Position numbers and translations under genes: made by a program. DNA of 5,726 nt from Candidatus Thioglobus sp. (GTDB taxonomy: Bacteria; Pseudomonadota; Gammaproteobacteria; PS1; Thioglobaceae): positions 1 to 5,726 of the forward strand of contig QOAB01000047.1 in the NCBI GenBank assembly GCA_003978285.1, in the 5' to 3' direction. Below are positions 1 through 5,614 of this stretch, one piece after another; position 1 is the stretch's first letter, and each line of letters begins with the position of its first letter. A model generated the notes under the pieces. That model saw nothing but the letters and a program-made list of their open reading frames with translations, was not told the DNA's origin and did no database searches.

Positions 1-274
1 TGACGTTGTGCTTATTAAGCTTATTAACTTCTTGTTTGAGCACACTTAAAAATAGCTTAAACAACAAAGACACCTCTTCATTTGAACGGTTTTTATTTTC
101 ACTACTAAAGGCAAATAAAGTGAGCGTTTTGACGCCCAGTTTGCCACAATGTTTCACCACTTTACGTACTGCTTTAACCCCTTTTTGATGACCTTGGATG
201 CGAGGCAAGAAACGTTTCGATGCCCAGCGGCCGTTGCCGTCCATAATAATTGCAATGTGTTTAGGGGTGTTCAT
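1..274 (-). CDS. uppS: Isoprenyl transferase / undecaprenyl diphosphate synthase, N-terminal part (cut by window edge)
   Basis: Cytoplasmic cis-prenyltransferase that extends farnesyl diphosphate with isopentenyl diphosphate to make the C55 carrier lipid for peptidoglycan and other surface polymers. The 91 visible residues start with the family signature MDGNGRWA (residues 11-18; catalytic Asp12). His29 lies in GHQKG, matching the conserved GHxxG, and FAFSSEN (54-60) is the substrate-binding segment. The Trp that normally follows SSEN is Lys61 here (codon at 92-94), while Asn60 and Arg63 are kept. The start is fixed by an in-frame TAA four codons upstream (284-286). The N-terminus is short compared with E. 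coli UppS but not unusual for the family. There is no Shine-Dalgarno sequence. A TATAAT hexamer lies only 8 bases before the ATG. The gene is divergent from hisF, and the C-terminal part lies outside the window. Family assignment is very secure. Confidence 0.96.
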   Translation of the reverse strand, partial: MNTPKHIAIIMDGNGRWASKRFLPRIQGHQKGVKAVRKVVKHCGKLGVKTLTLFAFSSENKNRSNEEVSLLFKLFLSVLKQEVNKLNKHNV

Positions 275-282
275 TGGCGTTA

Positions 283-288
283 ATTATA
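283..288 (-). promoter_or_regulatory. Candidate -10 box of uppS (TATAAT), very close to the start codon
   Basis: On the minus strand a perfect TATAAT ends 8 bases before the uppS ATG, so transcription would begin at or within a base or two of the start codon. No recognisable -35 hexamer exists at 16-19 bp spacing and there is no TGn extension, so this may be a chance match in AT-rich DNA. The 103-bp interval to hisF (275-377) must hold promoters for both divergent genes. On the hisF side I found no convincing -35/-10 pair: TTGCAC at 334-339 with TAAAAT at 355-360 has only 15 bp spacing. Confidence 0.35.
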
Positions 289-377
289 CCTATCGGGCGG
301 CACAAGCCTTTTGAAAGTATAAATACGGTAAAATTGCACTTAATTAGTACTTATTAAAATTTAATACAAAGCCCCTT

Positions 378-1151
378 ATGAGTTTAGCAAAAAGAATCAT
401 CCCTTGCCTTGATGTGCGTGACGGTCGTGTAGTTAAAGGCGTACAGTTTGTTGACATTAAAGATGCAGGCGATCCGGTCGAGGTGGCTAAACGTTATGAT
501 GATGAAGGTGCTGATGAAATCACTTTTTTAGACATTACCGCATCACATGAAGGACGTGATACAACAGTGCATATGGTTCAGAGCATTGCTGAACAAGTGT
601 TTATTCCGCTTACCGTTGGTGGTGGTATTCGTAAACCTGAAGATGTGAGAGTAATGCTCAACGCAGGTGCGGATAAGGTCGCGGTAAACTCAGCTGCAAT
701 TTTTAACCCTGACTTAATTAATGAACTCAGCGCAAAGTTTGGCTCCCAGTGTATTGTAATAGCCATTGATGCAAAACAAGTGTCGAACAATCCGCCAAAG
801 TGGGAAATCTTTACCCATGGCGGGCGTAAATCAACCGGCATAGACGCAGTTGAGTGGGCGGTTAAAATGACTGAGGGCGAACACGGCGCCGGCGAGGTGT
901 TATTAACCTCAATGGATTGTGATGGTGTTAAAACTGGTTTTGACTTAGCTTTGACTAGAGCAGTCTCTGATGCAGTTGACGTGCCAGTCATCGCCTCAGG
1001 CGGCGTGGGTAATTTAGCCCATTTATCTGAGGGTGTTCTTGAAGGCGGTGCAGATGCAGTTTTAGCAGCAAGCATTTTTCATTTCGGCGAATATACGGTT
1101 AGCGAAGCGAAGATGGCCATGCAAAAAAACGGTATTGAAGTAAGATTGTAA
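378..1151 (+). CDS. hisF: Imidazole glycerol phosphate synthase cyclase subunit HisF
   Basis: HisF is the cyclase half of IGP synthase. With HisH it converts PRFAR and glutamine-derived ammonia to imidazole glycerol phosphate and AICAR, a step in histidine biosynthesis that also feeds purine synthesis. The 257-residue protein is the full family length, a (beta/alpha)8 barrel. Catalytic Asp12 sits in [10 protein letters not shown], and catalytic Asp131 in IAIDAK. The phosphate-binding loops are visible as GGGI (81-84), AVNSAA (102-107), ASGGVG (206-211) and AASIFHFGE (230-238). The start matches the usual [12 protein letters not shown] beginning, but no Shine-Dalgarno sequence precedes it (ACAAAGCCCCTT before ATG). 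No other his gene is next to it; the neighbours are divergent uppS and a downstream oxidase-assembly run 67 bases away. No hairpin terminator follows it. Assignment is very secure. Confidence 0.98.
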   Translation: MSLAKRIIPCLDVRDGRVVKGVQFVDIKDAGDPVEVAKRYDDEGADEITFLDITASHEGRDTTVHMVQSIAEQVFIPLTVGGGIRKPEDVRVMLNAGADKVAVNSAAIFNPDLINELSAKFGSQCIVIAIDAKQVSNNPPKWEIFTHGGRKSTGIDAVEWAVKMTEGEHGAGEVLLTSMDCDGVKTGFDLALTRAVSDAVDVPVIASGGVGNLAHLSEGVLEGGADAVLAASIFHFGEYTVSEAKMAMQKNGIEVRL

Positions 1152-1162
1152 TATTGACAAAA

Positions 1163-1191
1163 TTGATTTTTTAATAGCTTAAGCGTATCAT
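1163..1191 (+). promoter_or_regulatory. Candidate sigma-70 promoter for the thioredoxin-like protein-cyoE-DUF2970 run
   Basis: TTGATT (1163-1168; four of six consensus bases) and TATCAT (1186-1191; five of six) are separated by 17 bp in the 67-bp gap after hisF. Transcription would start near 1198, leaving a leader of about 20 bases that contains the AAGG ribosome binding site (1209-1212). A perfect TTGACA at 1154-1159 lies just upstream but has no -10 at usable spacing. Since hisF has no visible terminator, read-through from hisF may also contribute. Confidence 0.45.
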
Positions 1192-1218
1192 TGCGCGCTT
1201 TGCAAAATAAGGTTTTTT

Positions 1219-1752
1219 ATGAATTCTAAAAAAGAATTATGGATATTACTATCTTCGTTTGTCTTGCCAATTGTCTTGGGCACGGCATTCTTCTATTGGA
1301 ACCCGACAGCGTTTACGGGAACGACAGTTAATTACGGAAAATTCGTTAATCCGATTATTACCACCGAAAAACAAGATGTAGTTTTTACCAAGAACACACC
1401 GGGTGATTTACAAGGTTTGTGGACATTGGCTTACGCCACCAATCAATGCGACAGCACTTGCACGCAAACGCTTAAAGACATGAAAACCATCCGAATTCTG
1501 ATGAATGAAGACATGCGTCGCGTTCAAAGACTGTTGTTAATTAATGGTACGACCGATTTACAAGAGTACGGTGTATTTATTGCCAATCCGAGCGAAGCAC
1601 TCAATCAACAATTAGGCAAGTTCCCTGACAACACACTGTTTTTGATTGACCCATTGGGTAACGTGATGTTGCACTATGAGCCACAAGCCTTAGAAATTAA
1701 GCGTGTGATTAAAGACTTAAAACGCTTGTTTAAGTATTCACGCATCGGTTAA
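1219..1752 (+). CDS. Membrane-anchored thioredoxin-like (SCO-like) protein of the oxidase assembly cluster
   Basis: A 177-residue protein with a short basic N-terminus (MNSKKELW) and one membrane segment at about residues 8-27, followed by a periplasm-facing domain. That domain has Cys77 and Cys81 in CDSTC, the CxxxC spacing of SCO proteins (CPDVC). LFLIDPLGNVMLHY (140-153) resembles the SCO/thioredoxin-fold strand and turn. The SCO copper-ligand His, which should lie about eight residues before the Asp of IDP, is absent: the segment reads KFPDNTLFLIDP. Proteins of this kind often sit between surf1 and ctaA in gammaproteobacterial oxidase clusters and usually have no assigned name. A role in thiol redox or copper handling during CuA assembly is inferred. 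AAGG at 1209-1212 gives a suitable ribosome binding site, and cyoE starts 12 bases downstream. The gene is clearly real; its exact function is unknown. Confidence 0.85.
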   Translation: MNSKKELWILLSSFVLPIVLGTAFFYWNPTAFTGTTVNYGKFVNPIITTEKQDVVFTKNTPGDLQGLWTLAYATNQCDSTCTQTLKDMKTIRILMNEDMRRVQRLLLINGTTDLQEYGVFIANPSEALNQQLGKFPDNTLFLIDPLGNVMLHYEPQALEIKRVIKDLKRLFKYSRIG

Positions 1753-1764
1753 ACGGAGATTATT

Positions 1765-2646
1765 ATGCCTTCATTAAGTGATTTACTCGGCTTATGTAAA
1801 CTTAAAGTTGTTTCTTTAATTTTACTAACCGCTGTGGTCGGTATGTTTTTAGCGGTGCCTGCACCGTATTTACCAGACCTCTTATTAGTGCTCAACGCCT
1901 CAATAGGCATCTCCATGGCTGCCGCTTCGGCGGCGGTGTTTAACCACGTGGTTGATGAGCAAATCGACATTCAGATGTCTCGCACCAATCAACGCCCATT
2001 GCCTCAAGGTAAAGTGAGCCGTAACCAAGCATTGGTTTGGGGTGTATTTTTAGGTGTTGTTGGTTTGGGTGTTTTACAGTTGTTTGTTAATACCCTTACC
2101 ATGGTGCTTACGTTTATTTCACTGATTGGTTATGCGGTTGTCTACACCATGTATTTAAAGCGCGCCACACCGCAAAATATTGTGATTGGTGGCGCTGCCG
2201 GTGCTGCTCCTCCGGTATTGGGTTGGACAGCAATCTCAGGCACTCAAGGTATCGAATACGCATTACTGTTGTTTTTAATTGTGTTTATTTGGACGCCACC
2301 ACACTTTTGGGCGTTGGCAATTCATCGTGTGGAAGAGTACAGAAAAGTTGATGTGCCAATGCTACCAGTAACGCACGGCTTGGCTTACACACGCACGCAA
2401 ATTTTGCTTTATACAGTTTTGCTATTATTAGTGACGTTATTGCCATATTTGTCAGGCATGTCTGGGCTTATTTATCTAGTTTCTGCTGTGGTGTTAGGCC
2501 TGATATTCTTGATGTATGCGATTAAGATTTACAAAAACCCCGATGATAATGAAATTGCATGGACAACATTTATGTTTTCCGTTAACTATTTAATGTTATT
2601 ATTTGTTGCCTTATTGGTAGACCATTATTGGTTAATCACATTATAG
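1765..2646 (+). CDS. cyoE: Protoheme IX farnesyltransferase (heme O synthase), CyoE/CtaB
   Basis: Integral membrane UbiA-family prenyltransferase that adds a farnesyl group from farnesyl diphosphate to the vinyl side chain of heme B, giving heme O, the substrate of heme A synthase. Length is 293 residues, normal for the family, with about nine hydrophobic segments. The prenyl-diphosphate/Mg site is N60-HVVDEQID-I with Asp64 and Asp68, followed by MSRTNQRPLP (71-80). The second conserved region is TPPHFWALA (177-185) with YRKVDVPMLP (192-201). GGAG at 1755-1758, six bases before ATG, is a good ribosome binding site. It is 12 bases after the thioredoxin-like gene and 19 bases before the DUF2970 gene, so the three are probably one operon. 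Because ctaA is nearby, it most likely serves heme A supply for an aa3 oxidase rather than a bo3 quinol oxidase; ctaB would be an equally good name. Confidence 0.97.
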   Translation: MPSLSDLLGLCKLKVVSLILLTAVVGMFLAVPAPYLPDLLLVLNASIGISMAAASAAVFNHVVDEQIDIQMSRTNQRPLPQGKVSRNQALVWGVFLGVVGLGVLQLFVNTLTMVLTFISLIGYAVVYTMYLKRATPQNIVIGGAAGAAPPVLGWTAISGTQGIEYALLLFLIVFIWTPPHFWALAIHRVEEYRKVDVPMLPVTHGLAYTRTQILLYTVLLLLVTLLPYLSGMSGLIYLVSAVVLGLIFLMYAIKIYKNPDDNEIAWTTFMFSVNYLMLLFVALLVDHYWLITL

Positions 2647-2665
2647 GCAAAACAAAGGAATCGTT

Positions 2666-2857
2666 ATGAAAGGATTAGGGCAAGTATTTAAAGCAGTCAC
2701 TTCGGCGATGATTGGTGTGGGTAAAAAAGAAGATTTGGTCAAGGATTTTGAGCGCGCTGAAAATCAAGGCCCATGGGCTTATATCATTGTTGGTTTATTG
2801 ATGACCGTTGTCTTTATTGGGTTGGTAATTTTTGCTGTTAAGCTGGTACTACCTTAG
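2666..2857 (+). CDS. Small DUF2970 membrane protein
   Basis: A 63-residue protein with an amphipathic, charged N-terminal part (residues 1-35, including GVGKKEDLVKDFERAENQGP) and a single C-terminal membrane segment at about 37-61 (WAYIIVGLLMTVVFIGLVIF). The pattern, a GVxxxxxxxxDF stretch, then GPWxYIIVGL and a hydrophobic tail ending VKLVLP, fits DUF2970. That family is common in beta- and gammaproteobacterial cytochrome c oxidase clusters and has no proven activity. AAGGAA at 2655-2660 is a strong ribosome binding site at good spacing, which supports this as a real gene despite its size. It is last in the rightward run. Its stop is only 6 bases from the stop of the convergent sco gene, and no terminator hairpin fits between. 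An accessory role in oxidase assembly or stability is inferred from context only. Confidence 0.85.
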   Translation: MKGLGQVFKAVTSAMIGVGKKEDLVKDFERAENQGPWAYIIVGLLMTVVFIGLVIFAVKLVLP

Positions 2858-2863
2858 CCCAAC

Positions 2864-3589
2864 TTAATCTAGTGTTTCAATAATTAAATCCAACGCCTTT
2901 GCCATTTTTGGCGCATAGTGTGGGTTGGTAAGCAAGCCGGTTAATTCAAGGCTAGGGTTTAATAATAAATAGCTTGCCGTGTGGTTGATGAGATAATTGT
3001 TATTCATCACCATGCTCATGTCTTTGGGCTTGTTCTGATCTTCTGCCAACGCTCTTTGTTTAGTTTTTTCCACCTCGTGGTAGACGCCTAACGTTTTTGT
3101 CATATTTCTTAATACGCTCTCTTCGGCGCTTAAGCCAATAAATCCAGCATTAAAACGTCCGGTAAAGGCATTTAAATTACCCACATCACGTTTCGGATCG
3201 ACCGAGATAAAGATAACTTGTAGCTTGTCAGCCTGTTGCATCATGCCTAGTGTTTGGTTGAGTATTGCCAAGTCTATTGGGCACACATCTGGGCACGACG
3301 TATAACCAAAATATAAAATAGACCATTTACTGTTAGCTGCCACAGATAGTGATGTTGTATTACGATTATCATCTATCAAAGGGAATTTCCCTTGCAATGA
3401 TTTAGGGTTGGAGTACAAGGACACGGTTGGCTGCACTTGTTTTTGTATGTCTTTGAGTTGATTGGCACTTGGAATAAGGAAAAAATATGCCATTGCAATC
3501 ATGCCTACGCCCAGCCAGATGATTGCATTGCGCGTCTTTTTGATTTCAACACAATTATTTTCGCCTGTGGAGGTTTTAAATTTTTTCAT
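2864..3589 (-). CDS. sco: SCO1/SenC/PrrC family copper chaperone
   Basis: Membrane-anchored copper chaperone of thioredoxin fold that metallates or reduces the CuA site of cytochrome c oxidase subunit II on the outer face of the inner membrane. The 241-residue protein has one N-terminal membrane anchor (about 22-40) and no lipobox. The copper ligands are all present: Cys99 and Cys103 in CPDVCP, and His203 in NHTASYLLL. FISVDPKRD (127-135) is the conserved SCO segment after the CxxxC helix. It lies 25 bases downstream of the ctaA stop on the same strand, so ctaA-sco is probably one transcript. No clear Shine-Dalgarno sequence precedes its ATG (AATGAATAGTT), so translation may depend on coupling to ctaA. 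Its 3' end faces the DUF2970 gene. Family assignment is very secure. Confidence 0.96.
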   Translation of the reverse strand: MKKFKTSTGENNCVEIKKTRNAIIWLGVGMIAMAYFFLIPSANQLKDIQKQVQPTVSLYSNPKSLQGKFPLIDDNRNTTSLSVAANSKWSILYFGYTSCPDVCPIDLAILNQTLGMMQQADKLQVIFISVDPKRDVGNLNAFTGRFNAGFIGLSAEESVLRNMTKTLGVYHEVEKTKQRALAEDQNKPKDMSMVMNNNYLINHTASYLLLNPSLELTGLLTNPHYAPKMAKALDLIIETLD

Positions 3590-3614
3590 AACTATTCATT
3601 TTGGCTGTGTGTCA

Positions 3615-4586
3615 TTATGTGCGCGCTCTGAATACCTTGTGTATTAATGCAACAATGCTGAGTAATAATAATAGAGCAACCGCATTGTGTAAAACGGCCA
3701 CTACTATCGGTAGCGACAATAATACATTAAGAATGCCAAGTGTTACTTGAACCATTAATAAACTACCAATCAACACCAGGTTTGATTTTAGGTGAGTGTA
3801 GCCCCTAAATAAATATATAAGCGAGAGTATTAGCGTCGTTGTCATCAATGCACCGATTCGATGTATCATTTGAATACCGGCACGTGCTGGGTTTTCTAAA
3901 ACACCATATTCATAATCTAACCCAAGCGGCCCCCAGTAAAGTGCTCTAGAAAAATCCATATTTGGCCACCACGAACCTAAACAAGTTGGAAATTGCTCAC
4001 CGCAAGATAGGGCTGCATAGTTGGTGCTGGTCCAGCCGCCCAATATAATTTGCAAACCTAACATCATCAAGGTGGCAACCAATAAAGACTTGTGTCTTTT
4101 TAAGACGTGTCGATAAGTGATTAGTGGTCTGCCTTGGTTGAGCAACATCCAGGTAAGCAAGACTGTGGTAACAAAGCCACCAATCAGGTGCGTGGTGACG
4201 ATACCAGGATGTACTAAGAGTGTTACTGTCCACATGCCGAAGGCACCTTGTAGCATAACAAACACAGCGGTAAAGCCCGGCAGTAGCATTGACTGATGAT
4301 ATTGTGGCTTGCCTCGTAAGGCCAGAAAGAATAGTATGAGAATGACAAGTCCGAGTGTAGAGGCGGCATAACGATGCACCATTTCTTTCCAGCCTTTGAT
4401 TGCTTCTAGTGGGCGATCATAGCCTTCAAGCTTTGTGCCATCTACTGCATCCGGTACAATTATCTGTCCATAACAACCCGGCCAGTCTGGGCATCCGAGG
4501 CCTGCGTCTCCGAGGCGAGTATAGGCGCCTAGAACCACCACGATTAATGCTAGAATAATGGAAACCTGCAGTAATTTTTTAAACAT
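3615..4586 (-). CDS. ctaA: Heme A synthase (COX15/CtaA)
   Basis: Integral membrane heme-containing oxygenase that converts the C8 methyl of heme O to a formyl group, giving heme A for aa3-type oxidases. The 323-residue protein has eight predicted membrane segments in two homologous halves. The four heme histidines are His71 (EMVHRYAAS), His133 (TTHLIGG), His242 (MIHRIGA) and His300 (VLHNAVA). Glu68, three residues before His71, matches the catalytically important Glu of the family. Two external-loop cysteine pairs are present, Cys32/Cys38 (GCPDWPGC) and Cys195/Cys202, as in Bacillus CtaA; the first pair can form a disulfide in that family. No Shine-Dalgarno sequence precedes the ATG. Upstream are a well-formed promoter and a near-palindrome overlapping its -35 box. 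It is first in the leftward ctaA-sco pair and works directly after CyoE in the pathway. Confidence 0.97.
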   Translation of the reverse strand: MFKKLLQVSIILALIVVVLGAYTRLGDAGLGCPDWPGCYGQIIVPDAVDGTKLEGYDRPLEAIKGWKEMVHRYAASTLGLVILILFFLALRGKPQYHQSMLLPGFTAVFVMLQGAFGMWTVTLLVHPGIVTTHLIGGFVTTVLLTWMLLNQGRPLITYRHVLKRHKSLLVATLMMLGLQIILGGWTSTNYAALSCGEQFPTCLGSWWPNMDFSRALYWGPLGLDYEYGVLENPARAGIQMIHRIGALMTTTLILSLIYLFRGYTHLKSNLVLIGSLLMVQVTLGILNVLLSLPIVVAVLHNAVALLLLLSIVALIHKVFRART

Positions 4587-4618
4587 GAGGGCGGTTGTTG
4601 CGTGGATTAGAGAATAAT

Positions 4619-4647
4619 ATTTTAACGATTAAAAAAATTAATGTAAA
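4619..4647 (-). promoter_or_regulatory. Candidate sigma-70 promoter of ctaA-sco
   Basis: Read on the minus strand, TTTACA (4647-4642; five of six -35 consensus bases) and TAAAAT (4624-4619; five of six -10 bases) are separated by exactly 17 bp. Transcription would start near 4612, giving a leader of about 25 bases with no Shine-Dalgarno sequence. The promoter lies immediately downstream of the terminator of the DUF2189 gene, which fits an independently controlled ctaA-sco unit. Confidence 0.6.
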
Positions 4648-4657
4648 GCGCTTCACA
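4642..4657. promoter_or_regulatory. Near-palindrome TGTAAAGCGCTTCACA over the ctaA -35 box, possible operator
   Basis: This 16-bp element is symmetric about GCGC except for one mismatched pair (A4645 against C4654), giving TGTRAAGCGCTTYACA. Such a central-CG palindrome is the style of LacI-family operators. Its left half contains the ctaA -35 hexamer, so a bound protein would block RNA polymerase. The regulator cannot be named from the sequence, and I saw no second copy of the element in the window. The element ends at the T-tract of the neighbouring terminator. Confidence 0.35.
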
Positions 4658-4691
4658 AAAAACCTTTTGCATGCCTCATGCAAAAGGTTTT
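4657..4691 (-). terminator. Rho-independent terminator of the DUF2189 gene
   Basis: A perfect 15-bp inverted repeat (4659-4673 and 4677-4691) with a 3-base loop is followed, on the minus strand, by six T residues (4662-4657, partly within the A/T base of the stem). The hairpin begins 23 bases after the DUF2189 stop codon, the usual distance. On the plus strand the stem ends in only four T residues and no rightward gene ends nearby, so the minus-strand assignment is preferred. Confidence 0.85.
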
Positions 4692-4714
4692 CAAATGGAT
4701 AAAAATCGAGCGCA

Positions 4715-5542
4715 TTACTTTAGCTCACCAATCGTATCCCTGTATGCGTGCCAAGTTGAGTGACCAATTATTGGAATAACTAGCGCAAGTCCAATAAAAT
4801 AAGGCGTCATCAGGCTGAGCAAGACAAGAACACCAACAGTTGGGGCCCATATAAACATAATAATCTTATTGGCCATAGCAGCCCTTAGGCTGGTTGATGT
4901 TGCGGTGAACGGGTCAACATCTTTATCCAGCACCATTGGAAATGAGAACCAGCTAATCATAAAGGCGGTTAAACCCATGAGAGCTGTAAAAATAAAGTAT
5001 GCCACCAGAAAGCCCATGTTACCACCACTGGTAATTTCTGACAGAATGGCTTCAACGATGGTTTGATCTGTACTGACGATATTAAGCGATCCGGTGTTAA
5101 AAATTGCATAAATTAGCGGGGAGAACATCATCCACATAATTGCAAGCACTATTAACATTACCGACAAGAAGATTGAAGGGCAGGAGCCATTAGCTTTAAA
5201 TGCGGATAATAAAACATCTCTAAGAACGGGTTTTTTACCAGATTCGATACGTTTTGAGCCATCATACAGGCTCATTGCTGAAATTGGACCAAGAAGTAAT
5301 ACCACAACGCCCACCAAGGGAACCCTTACATCATGAAGGCTTTGTGATGCAGAGAGATAAGTCCAAAGGCTATAAGTGACAATAGAAAATAATGAACCAT
5401 AGAATAGTGCCAGTAGCGGACTTGACATGAAATCGGATAAACCCTTCCTGAACCAAATGATTGGAGCATTTAGCGCCACCTGATTAACCTGTGCTTTTTT
5501 ACCCAGGTGCTCCTTCATTCTTGCAGTTTTTGGCATTGCCAT
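4715..5542 (-). CDS. DUF2189 multi-pass inner membrane protein
   Basis: A 275-residue integral membrane protein with about six hydrophobic segments (roughly 42-64, 73-95, 122-147, 176-200, 226-246 and 245-262) after a basic cytoplasmic-type N-terminus (KTARMKEHLGKK). FRKGLSDFMSSPLLALFYG, FPMVLDKDVDPFTA with a following Ser/Asn-rich stretch, and the terminal PIIGHSTWHAYRDTI match DUF2189, a family of predicted membrane proteins sometimes loosely labelled as cytochrome c oxidase subunit I. It has none of the histidine pattern of a heme-copper oxidase, so that label is not supported. An ATG 15 codons upstream (5587) would give 290 residues. I chose 5542 because AAGGAG (5557-5552) lies nine bases before it and because the best promoter puts the transcript start downstream of the earlier ATG. 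It is monocistronic, with its own promoter and terminator. Function unknown. Confidence 0.87.
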   Translation of the reverse strand: MAMPKTARMKEHLGKKAQVNQVALNAPIIWFRKGLSDFMSSPLLALFYGSLFSIVTYSLWTYLSASQSLHDVRVPLVGVVVLLLGPISAMSLYDGSKRIESGKKPVLRDVLLSAFKANGSCPSIFLSVMLIVLAIMWMMFSPLIYAIFNTGSLNIVSTDQTIVEAILSEITSGGNMGFLVAYFIFTALMGLTAFMISWFSFPMVLDKDVDPFTATSTSLRAAMANKIIMFIWAPTVGVLVLLSLMTPYFIGLALVIPIIGHSTWHAYRDTIGELK

Positions 5543-5551
5543 CTGTGATAT

Positions 5552-5557
5552 CTCCTT
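5552..5557 (-). promoter_or_regulatory. Ribosome binding site AAGGAG deciding the DUF2189 start
   Basis: A full AAGGAG lies nine bases before the ATG at 5542 on the minus strand. The upstream in-frame ATG at 5587 has only a weak AGG before it, and the next ATG at 5536 is 15 bases from this site. This favours 5542 as the start. Confidence 0.8.
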
Positions 5558-5585
5558 ACGAATTTCGATGTTAACTTGTGTGTGC

Positions 5586-5614
5586 ATTAAAGCAGACCTA
5601 ATTTAAGTTGTCAA
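5586..5614 (-). promoter_or_regulatory. Sigma-70 promoter of the DUF2189 gene
   Basis: On the minus strand a perfect TTGACA (5614-5609), a 17-bp spacer and TTTAAT (5591-5586; five of six) form the best promoter in the window. Transcription would start near 5579, giving a leader of about 37 bases that contains the AAGGAG site. The -10 box overlaps the upstream ATG at 5587, so that ATG would not be in the mRNA. AT-rich DNA lies further upstream (5621-5680), but no precise UP element can be defined. Confidence 0.7.

Noticed and set aside
6..188. Plus-strand open frame of 60 codons at the left edge
   Set aside because: Antisense to uppS, whose conserved motifs are clear on the other strand.
578..1075. 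Minus-strand open frame of 165 codons inside hisF
   Set aside because: It is fully antisense to an intact, strongly conserved hisF; its composition (Pro/Ser/Thr-rich, no motif) is typical of a shadow frame.
1154..1168. TTGACAAAATTGAT before the oxidase-assembly run as a possible FNR/Anr box
   Set aside because: Only the left half-site fits TTGAT-N4-ATCAA; the right half is a direct rather than inverted repeat.
1181..1200. AAGCG...CGCTT as a terminator of hisF
   Set aside because: Five-base stem with a ten-base loop and no following T-tract; it also overlaps the candidate -10 box.
1749..1970. Minus-strand open frame of 73 codons over the start of cyoE
   Set aside because: Antisense to conserved cyoE including its Asp-rich motif; no independent support.
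3437..3647. Two short plus-strand frames opposite the sco start
   Set aside because: Antisense to the SCO membrane anchor and the ctaA-sco junction, with no ribosome binding site or recognisable protein.
3997..4233. Second minus-strand frame of 78 codons inside ctaA
   Set aside because: Same strand but a different frame within ctaA, which has all four heme histidines and both Cys pairs in its own frame.
4869..5066. Plus-strand frame of 65 codons within the DUF2189 gene
   Set aside because: Antisense to a continuous membrane protein with family motifs; looks like a shadow.
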